64,000 nucleotides of DNA from an uncultured Campylobacterales bacterium (GCA_947494995.1 CANLWY010000002.1:310001-374000), one strand, 5' to 3'. Counted from the stretch's first letter, positions 28,983-37,473 are shown. Notes: a model not told the origin generated them from the sequence alone. Numbers and translations: made by a program.

Positions 28983-29996
28983 CTACTCCTTAATTAAAGA
29001 GTATAAATCTTTTACATCATCTATTTGTGGAATTAGATTTAGCTCTTTTCCTATATTTAGTTCATTAGCAAGTTTATATGTTAATCTAAGAACTGAATAG
29101 TCTTGTAAAGCAAAACCAACGGAATCAAATATTATAGTTCCATCTTTTGATACATTCAAATCAATTTTCTTACCTATAACTTCATGAAGCTCTGGACATA
29201 TATAGTTTTTACCCATATGCTGTATTTCTCCCTCTATTTTAGATTGGCTTAAATACTCAACAACTACATGTGATTGTTCTACTAACTCTTTTTGAAGTTC
29301 TGTCTTCCCTGGACAATCTCCTCCTAAAGCATTAATAAATACATCCTTTTTAATCATATCTGAACTCAATATAGTTTGATATTTTTTATCTGCTGTACAT
29401 GTTGTAATAATATCAGCACCCTCTACACACTCCTTTGAGTTTAAACAAGGAATAAATCTTATATTATGATTTTTTAGATTTTTTTCAAACTTTTCCATTG
29501 CTTTATTATCTATATCAAAATATCTTACTTCTTTTATATCAAATAAATAAGAAAAGACTAAATATTGAAACTCTGCTTGAGCTCCTGTTCCAATAAGAGC
29601 TAGAACCTTAGAATCTTTTCTTGCAAGATATTTTGCAGCTAAGGCAGACGTTGCCGCAGTACGTAGAGCTGTTAAAAGTGTCATCTCTGAAAATAACAAA
29701 GGCTCTCCTGTCTCTACAAGAGATAACTGTCCTGTTGCCATAACTGTTAGTTTATTACTTTTATTAGGATTCTTTGGATGTCCATTTACATATTTAAAAG
29801 AGTATAAAGATTTATTTGATACTGGCATAAGCTCTATTACTCCACCATCAACATGTGTAGCAACACGAGGCATTTTATCAAACTCATCCCAAGCTTTATA
29901 ATCATCTTCTATAGTAGAAATCAGTTTAAAGAAATACTCTTTAAACCCTATTTTATTAATAATCTTTTTTATATCATCTATTTCTAAAACTAACAT
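28983..29996 (-). CDS. Ornithine cyclodeaminase family protein
   Basis: NAD-dependent enzyme of the ornithine cyclodeaminase/mu-crystallin family; converts ornithine to proline and ammonia. It shows the substrate-site region RVATHVDGGVIELMPVS, FKYVNGHPKNP, the Rossmann nucleotide motif LALIGTGAQAEFQ, and FINALGGDCPGKTELQ with the catalytic Asp in the GxDxxGK-like GGDCPGK. The frame is open to 30038, but the ATG at 29996 directly follows the perfect Shine-Dalgarno AAAGGAGTTAAT, giving 337 residues beginning MLVLEIDDIKK. It forms an operon with arginase. Confidence 0.88.
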   Translation of the reverse strand: MLVLEIDDIKKIINKIGFKEYFFKLISTIEDDYKAWDEFDKMPRVATHVDGGVIELMPVSNKSLYSFKYVNGHPKNPNKSNKLTVMATGQLSLVETGEPLLFSEMTLLTALRTAATSALAAKYLARKDSKVLALIGTGAQAEFQYLVFSYLFDIKEVRYFDIDNKAMEKFEKNLKNHNIRFIPCLNSKECVEGADIITTCTADKKYQTILSSDMIKKDVFINALGGDCPGKTELQKELVEQSHVVVEYLSQSKIEGEIQHMGKNYICPELHEVIGKKIDLNVSKDGTIIFDSVGFALQDYSVLRLTYKLANELNIGKELNLIPQIDDVKDLYSLIKE

Positions 29997-30063
29997 ATTA
30001 ACTCCTTTATAAAGAAGTGATATTTTAAATTTTAGCACTATTAAGAAGTTTTAGCAAGTAAAT

Positions 30064-30087
30064 TTAAAATCTATATATAGATTTTAA
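30064..30087. promoter_or_regulatory. 24-bp perfect palindrome upstream of the ornithine cyclodeaminase operon
   Basis: TTAAAATCTATA followed by its exact reverse complement, 68-91 bases upstream of the ATG. No U-tract, so an operator or cruciform is more likely than a terminator. The binding protein is not known. Confidence 0.4.
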
Positions 30088-30091
30088 GAAT

Positions 30092-30121
30092 AGTCAAAAT
30101 GAAACTTATTTCATTTTGACT
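30092..30121 (-). terminator. Hairpin after the nitroreductase gene
   Basis: Perfect 13-bp stem AGTCAAAATGAAA / TTTCATTTTGACT with a 4-base loop, 18 bases past the nitroreductase stop. The minus-strand tract after it is only weakly U-rich. Confidence 0.55.
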
Positions 30122-30138
30122 TTTATAGTTGTTTATAT

Positions 30139-30768
30139 TTAATCGATGTATTCTACTACATCTTCTAGTTTTTCTCTAAGTTGACTTGATTGTTCATTTA
30201 GTCTATATCCAAAAGGTACAATTACAGCTAATTGATATTTTGATGTATCAATATTTAAAGCCTCTTCAAGCTTCTCTTTTTCAAAACCTTCTATAGGACA
30301 AGAATCTATTCCTTTTATTGCGGCTGCTGTCATCATATTTCCAGCTGCAATATAGTTTTGTCTTGCTGTCCAAGCTAAAGTTTTTTCATCTGTTGATAAA
30401 GTATCAGATAAATGTTCAGAATAAAGATTTAAATAAAACTCATACTTCTCTTCTGGCATTGTTCTTCTTGCAAACTTTCTTTTAGGAACTCCTGATTCTG
30501 GTTTTACATCTTCAATTGCTGCAAGATATAAAACTAAATGAGAACAAGTAGTAATTTGAGGTTGATTCCAACAAAGAGGTTTAATCTTTTCTCTTACTTC
30601 ATCATTTGTAATAACTAAAAACTTCCAAGGCTCCATACCAAATGAAGAAGGAGACTTTCTTCCTGCTTCTAAAATAAACTCTAAATCTTCTTTTGAGATT
30701 TTTTTATTTTCATCAAAAATTTTACAAGCATGTCTAAAGTCCATAGCTTCCATAAATGTTTTGTCCAT
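30139..30768 (-). CDS. Nitroreductase family FMN oxidoreductase
   Basis: NAD(P)H-dependent flavoprotein of the nitroreductase/NfsB type. Typical features: FRHACKIFDENKKISKEDLEFILEAGRKSPSSFGMEPWKFLVI (FMN-binding arginine and Ser/Thr patch, here given as family hallmarks at residues 12-54), the central AWTARQNYIAAGNMMTAA helix, and the C-terminal PIEGFEKEKLEEAL ... VIVPFGYR. 209 residues, normal length. It begins 2 bases after the MdaB-like gene ends, so the two form an operon facing away from the HxlR regulator. A redox or electrophile defence role is inferred from this arrangement. Confidence 0.9.
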   Translation of the reverse strand: MDKTFMEAMDFRHACKIFDENKKISKEDLEFILEAGRKSPSSFGMEPWKFLVITNDEVREKIKPLCWNQPQITTCSHLVLYLAAIEDVKPESGVPKRKFARRTMPEEKYEFYLNLYSEHLSDTLSTDEKTLAWTARQNYIAAGNMMTAAAIKGIDSCPIEGFEKEKLEEALNIDTSKYQLAVIVPFGYRLNEQSSQLREKLEDVVEYID

Positions 30769-30770
30769 AA

Positions 30771-31364
30771 TTATCCTTTTAAATTATTTTCTAATATATT
30801 TGTAAATTTTTTCAATTCAGACTCTAGATTTAAATCACCTTTAAATATATCATGAACTGAATATGTTTCCGTTTTTTGTGCTCCACAAAACTGAAAAATT
30901 TTATGTACTGAATAGTTTACTTCATCTACACTTAATCCTTCAAAAAAGCCATCTTTGTTATCAAACTCTGAAGTTGGGCAGTTATATGTAAGACTTAACA
31001 TATACCTCTTTTTAAGCATAAGTCCACCACTTCCATATTTTTTTGAACTGTCATTTTTACTTCTACCATCATTTACATAGGTTACTGTATTACCACCAGC
31101 CATAGCTATTTCATCTATATATTTTTTTGTAAGCCAAGGTAAACCCATCCAATAAACTGGGTATTGAAGAAGAATAAAATCTGCCCAATTCCATTTTTCT
31201 AATTCTTCTTTTATGTCATACCCTTTATCAGGATGTGATATTTTTACTTCATATTCATTATCTAAAAGATGATTTTTAGCTGAATTAATATATTCATTTG
31301 TAAGACCACCTTCTGAAATACCCTCCCAAACTTGATGTCCATTTATAATTAATACGTTCTTCAT
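30771..31364 (-). CDS. mdaB: MdaB-like NAD(P)H:quinone reductase (flavodoxin fold)
   Basis: FAD/NAD(P)H two-electron quinone reductase of the MdaB/NQO family, which protects against quinone redox cycling. The flavodoxin-like fold is shown by VLIINGHQVWEGISEGGLT at the N-terminus, the flavin-contact segment ILLQYPVYWMGLPWLTKKYIDE (residues ~63-84), and LSLTYNCPTSEFDNKDGFFEG. 197 residues matches E. coli MdaB (193). First gene of the operon with the nitroreductase; divergent from the HxlR regulator, its likely controller. Confidence 0.88.
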   Translation of the reverse strand: MKNVLIINGHQVWEGISEGGLTNEYINSAKNHLLDNEYEVKISHPDKGYDIKEELEKWNWADFILLQYPVYWMGLPWLTKKYIDEIAMAGGNTVTYVNDGRSKNDSSKKYGSGGLMLKKRYMLSLTYNCPTSEFDNKDGFFEGLSVDEVNYSVHKIFQFCGAQKTETYSVHDIFKGDLNLESELKKFTNILENNLKG

Positions 31365-31420
31365 TTACTATCCTTTCAAACCATTTTGTAAATTATATTC
31401 ATAACAGACTTAAAGTAATC

Positions 31421-31442
31421 TTACTTTACTTTAGGTAAGTAA
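31421..31442. promoter_or_regulatory. Inverted repeat between mdaB and the HxlR regulator
   Basis: TTACTT and AAGTAA arms separated by 10 bases (CTTAC/GTAAG also match inside), centred in the 130-base divergent region, just upstream of the hxlR -10 box. Probable HxlR-family operator. Confidence 0.5.
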
Positions 31443-31464
31443 TATGATTAAAGTTTACTTATGA

Positions 31465-31470
31465 TATAAT
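31465..31470 (+). promoter_or_regulatory. Candidate -10 box for the HxlR regulator gene
   Basis: TATAAT in GATATAATTT, 25 bases before the ATG at 31495, which follows AAAAGGA. Confidence 0.55.
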
Positions 31471-31494
31471 TTCTTATAGAAAAAGGATAATTAT

Positions 31495-31869
31495 ATGTAT
31501 ATTATAAATGATAAAGAGTATAGATGTTCTGTATCAGTAACACTAGATATTTTCAATGATAGATGGAAACTAGCTATTATTTGGCATTTGTTAGATTCTG
31601 ATAAAAGATTTAAAGAACTTCATGAAGTAATTAGTGAAATTACTCAAAAGACACTTACAATCAAACTAAAAGAACTAGAAGAGAAAAATATTATTCATAG
31701 AGAAGTATTTGCTGAAGTTCCTCCAAAAGTTGTATACTCACTAACTAAATCAGGTAAAAAACTTGAACCCGTATTAAAAGAGATGTATAAATGGGGAATA
31801 GATTATGTAGAAACATACGGTAAGATAACTCCAGAAAATATCTGTGAAACTAACATTTGTGAAAAATAA
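31495..31869 (+). CDS. HxlR-family winged-helix transcriptional regulator
   Basis: DNA-binding repressor/activator of the HxlR family, often responsive to quinones, aldehydes or thiol stress. The family core is clear: LDIFNDRWKLAIIWHLLDSDKRFKE (residues ~19-43, with the WKLxIIWHL hallmark), ITQKTLTIKLKELEEKNIIHREVF (recognition helix) and PPKVVYSLTKSGKKLEPVL (wing). Three cysteines, Cys9, one in ENICETN and one near the C-terminus, could be redox sensors; Cys near residue 9 recalls the sensing Cys of YodB/HypR-type proteins (inference). Divergent from mdaB and nitroreductase. Confidence 0.9.
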   Translation: MYIINDKEYRCSVSVTLDIFNDRWKLAIIWHLLDSDKRFKELHEVISEITQKTLTIKLKELEEKNIIHREVFAEVPPKVVYSLTKSGKKLEPVLKEMYKWGIDYVETYGKITPENICETNICEK

Positions 31870-31937
31870 TTACTAACTTCACGATTTCTAAACATAAAAA
31901 CTGTATTATGTTACAAAATTTATTAATAGGAAAAAAT

Positions 31938-32666
31938 ATGCTTAAACTTTTTAAGACAATTTTCGTTGCACTTGCTTTAGTATCTTTTGCAAATGCAGCA
32001 ACTAAAATTTCAGATAAAGAGATTAAAGAGATGGAATCTCTTAAACTTTTTCAAGGTGCACAAGTTAAAATAAAACAAGGATATGACGCAGGAAGTCTTT
32101 ATATGTTAAACGTAACAGTTAGAGGAAAATCAGACCAAGTATTTTTAAGTAAAGACAAAAAATATTTAATTGCTGGAGATGTTATTAGTACAGAAAACGG
32201 AAGACCTTTAGAAGTACCTGTTGATTTAGCTCCTACTTTAGGAAAAGAAGCATTTACATTTGGTAAAGGGAAAGATGAATATGTTTTATTTACAGACCCT
32301 GAATGTCCATATTGTAAGCAGTTTGAATCTTATTTTCACCAAATTGAAGATAAAGTTAAAATTAGAGTATTTTTTTACCCTTTAGATTTTCATAAAGATG
32401 CAAAAGATATTTCAGTTTTTATTATGAGTCAAAAATCTTATGAAGATAAAGTAAAAGCAATGACTACAACAACTGCTAGTTCTAAAGAGTTTATAAATAG
32501 AAAAATTGATAAAGCAGAACTTGAGAAGTTAGAAAAACATTTAGCAGAGCAAATGGTAGTTGCAGGAAGACTAGGTGTAAGAGGAACTCCTTCTGTATTT
32601 GATAAAAATGGAAACAAAGTTTCTTGGGCAGAAATGCTACAAAGTTATGGTGTAGTGGTTAAATAA
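31938..32666 (+). CDS. Periplasmic DsbC/DsbG-like thiol-disulfide protein
   Basis: Exported thioredoxin-fold protein, probably a disulfide isomerase. A Sec signal peptide (LKLFKTIFVALALVSFANA) precedes a ~70-residue N-terminal domain like the DsbC dimerisation region. The catalytic domain follows with FTDPECPYCKQF (CPYC active site) and the cis-proline loop GVRGTPSVF. The frame is open from 31908, but the ATG at 31938 comes after AGGAAAAAAT and starts the signal peptide directly, so it is preferred (242 residues). It follows the HxlR gene after 68 bases. Confidence 0.87.
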   Translation: MLKLFKTIFVALALVSFANAATKISDKEIKEMESLKLFQGAQVKIKQGYDAGSLYMLNVTVRGKSDQVFLSKDKKYLIAGDVISTENGRPLEVPVDLAPTLGKEAFTFGKGKDEYVLFTDPECPYCKQFESYFHQIEDKVKIRVFFYPLDFHKDAKDISVFIMSQKSYEDKVKAMTTTTASSKEFINRKIDKAELEKLEKHLAEQMVVAGRLGVRGTPSVFDKNGNKVSWAEMLQSYGVVVK

Positions 32667-32700
32667 ACCACTCACTGTATCAATTTCATAAAATCTCTAC

Positions 32701-33069
32701 TTATCTACTTTTTTTCATTTTTTTAAGTTCATTATGTTCAATTAAGAAAACTCTAGTTTCACTTATATAATATTTAATAGCTTCAATATTTTTCTTATCA
32801 AGTTTTGTTAATTTATGAGCTCTTATTGTTTTACCATTCCCATATAGTAAATTATATTTATCTTCTAAGTTTGCACCTCTAAACCAGCCAATATGCACAT
32901 AAGAAGAGTATGTTTTAAGATAACAAAAACCACCCTCTTTTGATAAGAAAGAAGTTATATTTTCAGAATACTTCTCAGATACATCTTCACCAATTTCTTT
33001 TAATATAAGTTCTCTTACATCTAAAAACAAAGAGGAAAGAGGTGAAGTCATATCCTTATCAAATTGCAT
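32701..33069 (-). CDS. DUF1801-family protein
   Basis: Small cytoplasmic protein of the DUF1801/YdhG-like fold, role unknown. It shows the family pattern SPLSSLFLDVRELILKEI, GGFCYLKTYSSYVHIGWFRGANLED, and KTIRAHKLTKLDKKNIEAIKYYI. 122 residues, normal. It follows the GyrI-like gene by 4 bases and ends convergent to the DsbC-like gene. Confidence 0.75.
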   Translation of the reverse strand: MQFDKDMTSPLSSLFLDVRELILKEIGEDVSEKYSENITSFLSKEGGFCYLKTYSSYVHIGWFRGANLEDKYNLLYGNGKTIRAHKLTKLDKKNIEAIKYYISETRVFLIEHNELKKMKKSR

Positions 33070-33073
33070 ATTT

Positions 33074-33523
33074 TTATTTAATTGATATATAAATCTCTAT
33101 GCTGTTTTCTTTTGAATATTTTTCAAAATCAACTGTGTAAGCTCTTTCATATTCTGAATCTTCTTCAAAATATGCCCAAATATCTTGCCAACAATCAACA
33201 ACAATATCTGGAAGTTCACCCTCTTTTGAAAATACTAGATATCTTTGATTCTCAACTACTATTGCATTTTTAGGTTTTGTAACTTCCACACCTACAGTTA
33301 CTTTGTAATCACCAGTGACATCCGAAGTATAATCAGAATATACTCCATACATATCAAACTTTTTACTTTTATTAAAAGTTGAACCAAGTATATTTTTATC
33401 TTGATAATCTTCCCATAATTGCATAATTTTAGCACTTTCTGGATTCATCTCATTTTCATTGTTTGTAATTGTACTTAACCCTGATAACATCAATTTATCT
33501 ATTATTCTAACTGCAGTATTCAT
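33074..33523 (-). CDS. GyrI-like / AraC effector-binding domain protein
   Basis: Stand-alone small-molecule-binding domain of the SOUL/GyrI superfamily. Recognised by PESAKIMQLWEDYQDKNILG near the start, DMYGVYSDYTSDVTGDYKVTVGVEV in the middle (the first tandem half), and VVDCWQDIWAYFEEDSEYERAYTVDFEKYS at the end, where the Glu-rich loop normally contacts ligands. No DNA-binding domain is attached. It may bind a drug or metabolite. In an operon with the DUF1801 gene. Confidence 0.8.
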   Translation of the reverse strand: MNTAVRIIDKLMLSGLSTITNNENEMNPESAKIMQLWEDYQDKNILGSTFNKSKKFDMYGVYSDYTSDVTGDYKVTVGVEVTKPKNAIVVENQRYLVFSKEGELPDIVVDCWQDIWAYFEEDSEYERAYTVDFEKYSKENSIEIYISIK

Positions 33524-33552
33524 TTTCTTCCTTTTATATAAAACTACTTAAT

Positions 33553-33897
33553 CTAAGATTTTTTAACATACTTAGGTGTAATTTTAATAGCACCTACTCC
33601 TGAAATTTTACAGTCAATATTATGATCATCTGCACTTTCTACAAGTCTTATATTTTTAATTTTTGTACCAACCTTTACTACGGATGAACTTCCTTTTACT
33701 TTTAAATCTTTAATCACAGTTACATCATCACCACTTCTAAGAATTGCTCCATTTGAGTCTTTTACTGTAAACTCTTCATCTTCTTGCGAAGATTCATCTA
33801 ATGACCACTCATGAGCACATTCTGGGCAGATTAGTAAACTTCCATCTTCATAGGTGTATTCTCCATTACATTTAGGACAATTAGGTAATTGATCCAT
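33553..33897 (-). CDS. yjdM: YjdM/PhnA-family zinc-ribbon protein
   Basis: Small protein of the PhnA/YjdM family, named after a phosphonate gene but of unproven function. An N-terminal zinc ribbon ([16 protein letters not shown] ... [10 protein letters not shown], four Cys) is joined to a C-terminal SH3-like barrel ([39 protein letters not shown]). 114 residues is the usual length. Separate from its neighbours, with an imperfect palindrome upstream. Confidence 0.9.
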   Translation of the reverse strand: MDQLPNCPKCNGEYTYEDGSLLICPECAHEWSLDESSQEDEEFTVKDSNGAILRSGDDVTVIKDLKVKGSSSVVKVGTKIKNIRLVESADDHNIDCKISGVGAIKITPKYVKKS

Positions 33898-33921
33898 TTA
33901 AATCCTTTAAACTAGTTTCAA

Positions 33922-33939
33922 TTTCGTATCATATCGAAA
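33922..33939. promoter_or_regulatory. Imperfect palindrome upstream of yjdM
   Basis: TTTCG and CGAAA arms 8 bases apart with a partly symmetric centre, 25-42 bases before the yjdM ATG. Possible operator; weak evidence. Confidence 0.25.
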
Positions 33940-33946
33940 CTCTTGT

Positions 33947-33972
33947 TATAAGATAGTTTATTCTATCTTATA
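33947..33972 (-). terminator. Hairpin between the tautomerase gene and yjdM
   Basis: Perfect 10-bp stem TATAAGATAG / CTATCTTATA with a 6-base loop, downstream of the tautomerase stop. No strong U-tract follows, so it is either a weak terminator or an RNA-stabilising hairpin. Confidence 0.4.
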
Positions 33973-33997
33973 TCAAAAAAACAAATGTAAAAAGTAT

Positions 33998-34198
33998 CTA
34001 TTTAGCAAGTTCTTCTTTTAACTGTTTTACAGTTTTACCACCAATTGCAATGCTTGTATCATCTTTTTCATCAATTACCACAAAAAATAGTTCTTTTGGG
34101 ATACCTGTTATATCTGCACTTACATCTGTTAACTCTTTGATTAACCTTTCTTTTACTTCTTCTGATAACTCACCTGATTCAAATTTTATATATGGCAT
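33998..34198 (-). CDS. 4-oxalocrotonate tautomerase family protein
   Basis: Small homo-oligomeric tautomerase, 66 residues. Catalytic Pro1 follows the initiator Met (MPYIKFESGELSEE), and the family pattern continues with KERLIKELTDVSADITGIPKE, VVIDEKDD and the C-terminal IGGKTVKQL. The start follows an AGGAGGATAAT site. It follows the beta-propeller gene by 12 bases, so it is probably cotranscribed. The in vivo substrate is unknown. Confidence 0.88.
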   Translation of the reverse strand: MPYIKFESGELSEEVKERLIKELTDVSADITGIPKELFFVVIDEKDDTSIAIGGKTVKQLKEELAK

Positions 34199-34210
34199 TG
34201 TATTATCCTC

Positions 34211-35056
34211 CTATTTTAAATCTACAATAGATACCTTTCCTGCAATCATTTGAGGAATGTATAATCTATTTGTTTTTTCATCAATTATAAAGTCAGCTGC
34301 TCCATGTAACAACTGTGTTCCTAAAACACTCTCTTTTTTTGTTTTTGTATCATAGATTCTAATAACTCCTGAATTTTTAAAATTTACCCAGTCACTTACA
34401 TAAACTTTATCTCCAACTTTTTGAACACCATCTAAAATACCTTCAAAAGATGATAAAAGATTTAAACTTTTATTTTTTAAATCAATTCTGTATAACTTAC
34501 CTTTTGCATCAAACATTTTTTCACTTGAACTTCCAAGCTCTGCTGCGTATAATGCTCCATCTTCATAGTGAAGTCCATTTGCAGCATTAAAGTCTACTAC
34601 TTTCGTATAATCTTTTTTATCTAAATTTACTTCATAGATGGCATTTGCATCACTAGAACTTACAAATAAAGTCTTATCATCTTTTACTGTAATGTCATTT
34701 AAAAACTTAATACCTTTAAAAACTAAAGAAAAAACCTCTTTTTTTGTAGTCAAGTTATAAGCTTTTAAGGTATCAACATCTGCAATATAAAGTGTATTTT
34801 TTATAATCCCCATACCTTTTGGAGCATCAAGACCATTAATAAACTTCAACTCTATGATATTTCCATCTTCATCTAGTTTTGATATGAATCCATCACCATC
34901 TTTTGTAGTGGGCTCTAATTTTACTCCTACATTTGAAACATATACATTTTTATCTTTGATTATTACACTCTCAGGTGAGCTAAAACCTTCAATTACTTTT
35001 GAATCAGCCAAACTAATTGTAGCTAATAATGATAAACTTAAAAATACTCTTTTCAT
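34211..35056 (-). CDS. Exported SMP-30/NHL-like beta-propeller protein
   Basis: Periplasmic protein with signal peptide KRVFLSLSLLATISLA, then a six-bladed propeller suggested by repeated blades: PESVIIKDKNVYVSNVG, APKGMGIIKNTLYIADV, LNDITVKDDKTLFVSSSD, ANGLHYEDGALYAAELG, DGVQKVGDKVYVSDWV, AADFIIDEKTNRLYIPQM. It resembles gluconolactonase/SMP-30 or ATP/GTP-binding NHL proteins. Lactonase metal ligands are not securely identified, so it may be a binding rather than a catalytic protein. Upstream of the tautomerase gene in the same operon. Confidence 0.78.
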   Translation of the reverse strand: MKRVFLSLSLLATISLADSKVIEGFSSPESVIIKDKNVYVSNVGVKLEPTTKDGDGFISKLDEDGNIIELKFINGLDAPKGMGIIKNTLYIADVDTLKAYNLTTKKEVFSLVFKGIKFLNDITVKDDKTLFVSSSDANAIYEVNLDKKDYTKVVDFNAANGLHYEDGALYAAELGSSSEKMFDAKGKLYRIDLKNKSLNLLSSFEGILDGVQKVGDKVYVSDWVNFKNSGVIRIYDTKTKKESVLGTQLLHGAADFIIDEKTNRLYIPQMIAGKVSIVDLK

Positions 35057-35129
35057 ATTATTTCCTTTAATTTTAATGTAGGAAAAGTATATCCGTAAAA
35101 AATATTTTTTGTTTATCTCTTAGGTTTAA

Positions 35130-35975
35130 CTATTTATCTGTAAAGGTAGGTGTTTTATTAAAGTGTTGTTTATATACTCTTGTAAAGTGAGAATGAGTTT
35201 TAAATCCCACATCAATTGCAGCAGTACCAACATCATAACCAAGTTCATTTATAAGAAAATCTGCTTTTTGTACTCTTTTCTTTATAATCCATTTCATAGG
35301 TGTATCGTCAAATATGTTTTTAAACTCACTTTTAAAACCACTAAGACTTCTACCACTAAGTTTTGCATACTCTTCAATAGTAAGATTCTTCTCATAATTA
35401 TTTTCCATAAAACTTTTTAAATCTGTTTTATCTAAAGTAAGGTTTTGACAAAATCTTACAAAATTGTCTTTAAGATTTGTCCCAAGAACTAAAAAAATTA
35501 ACTCTTTTAGTTTTAAAGTGATTAGCTCATCACTAAACTTCGGTTTGTCTTCTAGATAGTTTTTTAAAGTATCAATAGTATTTTGTAAAGAATCCCCTAC
35601 TTCAAACTTAAATACATTTTGAGTATTGTTTGAGTTATTGTTGTTTAGTTTAAAAGGCAAATCTGAGATTAGTTTTCTAGCTTTATCATGATCAAAAAAG
35701 ATAAGCATACACTCATAATCATCTTCACCTATGACTTCACTCATTATATATTCACCCTTTGTGATAAAAAACGCCTCTCCCTCTTTTATCTCAATATTCC
35801 CATCTTTTGTGTGAAGTATTTTCTTACCCTTATATACAATATTTAAAAGATTACTTGATACATAAGAGCTATGTTTATAATTGCTTTGAACTGTACAAAA
35901 TCTAGCAAGAACTACATCATCTGAAATTATAGAATCATCTTTGAGATTTAATTTTACATACTCTAGTGCATCCAT
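35130..35975 (-). CDS. AraC-family transcriptional regulator
   Basis: A 281-residue activator with an N-terminal cupin-like sensing domain (about 1-150) and two C-terminal helix-turn-helix units: NLTIEEYAKLSGRSLSGFKSEFKNIF and RVQKADFLINELGYDVGTAAIDVGFKTHSHFTRVYKQHF, ending NKTPTFTDK, the AraC signature. It lies just upstream of the beta-propeller and tautomerase genes on the same strand and may control them. An AAAGGATGATAT stretch before the ATG is a good Shine-Dalgarno. Confidence 0.9.
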   Translation of the reverse strand: MDALEYVKLNLKDDSIISDDVVLARFCTVQSNYKHSSYVSSNLLNIVYKGKKILHTKDGNIEIKEGEAFFITKGEYIMSEVIGEDDYECMLIFFDHDKARKLISDLPFKLNNNNSNNTQNVFKFEVGDSLQNTIDTLKNYLEDKPKFSDELITLKLKELIFLVLGTNLKDNFVRFCQNLTLDKTDLKSFMENNYEKNLTIEEYAKLSGRSLSGFKSEFKNIFDDTPMKWIIKKRVQKADFLINELGYDVGTAAIDVGFKTHSHFTRVYKQHFNKTPTFTDK

Positions 35976-36112
35976 ATATCATCCTTTATATTATAAATGC
36001 ATTTTAAACTATTTGACCTTATACATTGATGTAACTTCAATTAGCATTTTTAAGTGATTTTAAAAAATTTACATTTTCTATTTGTAAAAGGTAAAACAAG
36101 TTAAAATAAGCA

Positions 36113-36643
36113 ATGAAAATATTAATACTTACAGATATATTTGGGGAAAAGGCAATACCATCTGAACTCTTAACAAAAGATAGCATAATTCTAGAACCTT
36201 ATGAAATTGATGAATCAATAAAAGACGAAAAACTTTTATATAATAACTTTATAAAAGAATCTGGACATGAAAACTATTTTCAATTAGCTTATAAAAGAGC
36301 TGTTGAATTAGATCCTGATATTATTATTGGTTTTAGTATTGGAGCTAGCATTGCGTGGAGATTGTCAAGTTTTAATTTCTCATCCAAGATAATTTGCTTT
36401 TATCCTTCTCAAATACGAAATCATTTAGATATAATCCCAAAAGTAGAGACAACAGTAGTTTTTCCTAAAAAAGAGTTGCATTTTAATCTAGATAAAATCA
36501 TAGAAGAATTAAGATTAAAAAAGAATTTAGAATTAAAAAAAAGTATTGCACTTCATGGATTTATGAATGAAAAATCAATAAACTATGATAAAAGTGAGAA
36601 ATTTAAATTTGTACAAATGATATTACAAAAATTTTACGAATAA
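36113..36643 (+). CDS. Alpha/beta-hydrolase-like protein (DLH-related), 176 residues
   Basis: Resembles small dienelactone-hydrolase-like proteins. A nucleophile elbow IIIGFSIGASIAW (Ser in GFSIG) and late His in ALHGFMNE are consistent with a hydrolase, but the expected acidic residue is not certain and the protein is short. Opening strand KILILTDIFGEKAIPSELL. Monocistronic, divergent from the AraC gene. A non-catalytic role is possible. Confidence 0.6.
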   Translation: MKILILTDIFGEKAIPSELLTKDSIILEPYEIDESIKDEKLLYNNFIKESGHENYFQLAYKRAVELDPDIIIGFSIGASIAWRLSSFNFSSKIICFYPSQIRNHLDIIPKVETTVVFPKKELHFNLDKIIEELRLKKNLELKKSIALHGFMNEKSINYDKSEKFKFVQMILQKFYE

Positions 36644-36693
36644 AATATATTACTCCAAAGACATCTATTATATTAGAAGGGTACTTGATAACT

Positions 36694-37326
36694 TTATTTA
36701 TCTTCGTAAGTATCCATAGCTACTTTTAAAAATGCTGTAAATCCTACATTGTCAGGGCTAAGAGATTTATCAATACTTGATTTCATTTTATCAAGATATT
36801 TAGTATACTTTTCATAAAACTCAAAACTAGGTTTTGGTTTATAAGTTAAACCCTCAAGCTCAAAAGTTTTGATAATATTTTTTGTAGTAGTTGGCTTAAT
36901 AAAGTACTCATCATGTCTTTTAATAGTATAAGGAACAACACTTACTATAGTCCATTTAGCAAGTTTGTACTGGGCTAAGAACGCTACTAAACCTTCAAAA
37001 CCTTCTTTTTTATTTCCATATAAAAGCTCATATATCTCGATACTTAACATATCTTTCTCATAAGAGTTTAGTGAGCTTATCATATCTCTTAGTTTCATCT
37101 TGTCATAAACAGATACAAATACAGACTTATTTATAACTTTTAAAAAACCTTCAACTACTAAGCTAGGATTTTGAAAGTTCTCTTTTTTTAATACATCTTT
37201 TGCAAATTCTTCAAGTTTGAAAGGATTGAAGCTTTTCATAGTAGCAAAGAAGTTCTTATCATCAAAGCCTTCAGGGTATTGTTCTAAAAACTCTACTTCA
37301 TAATCTTTTAGTTTTTCTATGTTCAT
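36694..37326 (-). CDS. Conserved hypothetical protein, 210 residues
   Basis: Not recognised. Soluble, mostly helical by composition, without signal peptide, membrane helix, cysteine or known motif. Segments such as EFLEQYPEGFDDKNFFATMKS and RDMISSLNSYEKDMLSIEIY (residues ~12-32 and ~80-99) and WTIVSVVPYTIKRHDEYFIKPTTTK suggest a folded globular protein. Good ATG start. It lies alone between the hydrolase-like gene (convergent) and dapE. Confidence 0.6.
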   Translation of the reverse strand: MNIEKLKDYEVEFLEQYPEGFDDKNFFATMKSFNPFKLEEFAKDVLKKENFQNPSLVVEGFLKVINKSVFVSVYDKMKLRDMISSLNSYEKDMLSIEIYELLYGNKKEGFEGLVAFLAQYKLAKWTIVSVVPYTIKRHDEYFIKPTTTKNIIKTFELEGLTYKPKPSFEFYEKYTKYLDKMKSSIDKSLSPDNVGFTAFLKVAMDTYEDK

Positions 37327-37431
37327 ATTCTTCTTTTTTTAGTAAAATGATAAAGTTACTTATCATTTATTGTAGTTTTCTTTAAAATGTAAACTAACTT
37401 TATCATTTTTTACAGATTAATTAAATAAGAA

Positions 37432-37462
37432 ATAAAAGCTTTGGAAAATCCAAAGCTTTTAT
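37432..37462 (-). terminator. Strong terminator after dapE
   Basis: Perfect 14-bp stem ATAAAAGCTTTGGA / TCCAAAGCTTTTAT with a 3-base loop, 12 bases past the dapE stop, followed on the minus strand by TTCTTATTT. Confidence 0.75.
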
Positions 37463-37473
37463 ATAGTTAGTTT

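Noticed and set aside
32653-32676. GTGGTT/AACCAC hairpin at the end of the DsbC-like gene as a terminator
   Set aside because: Short stem and no U-tract.
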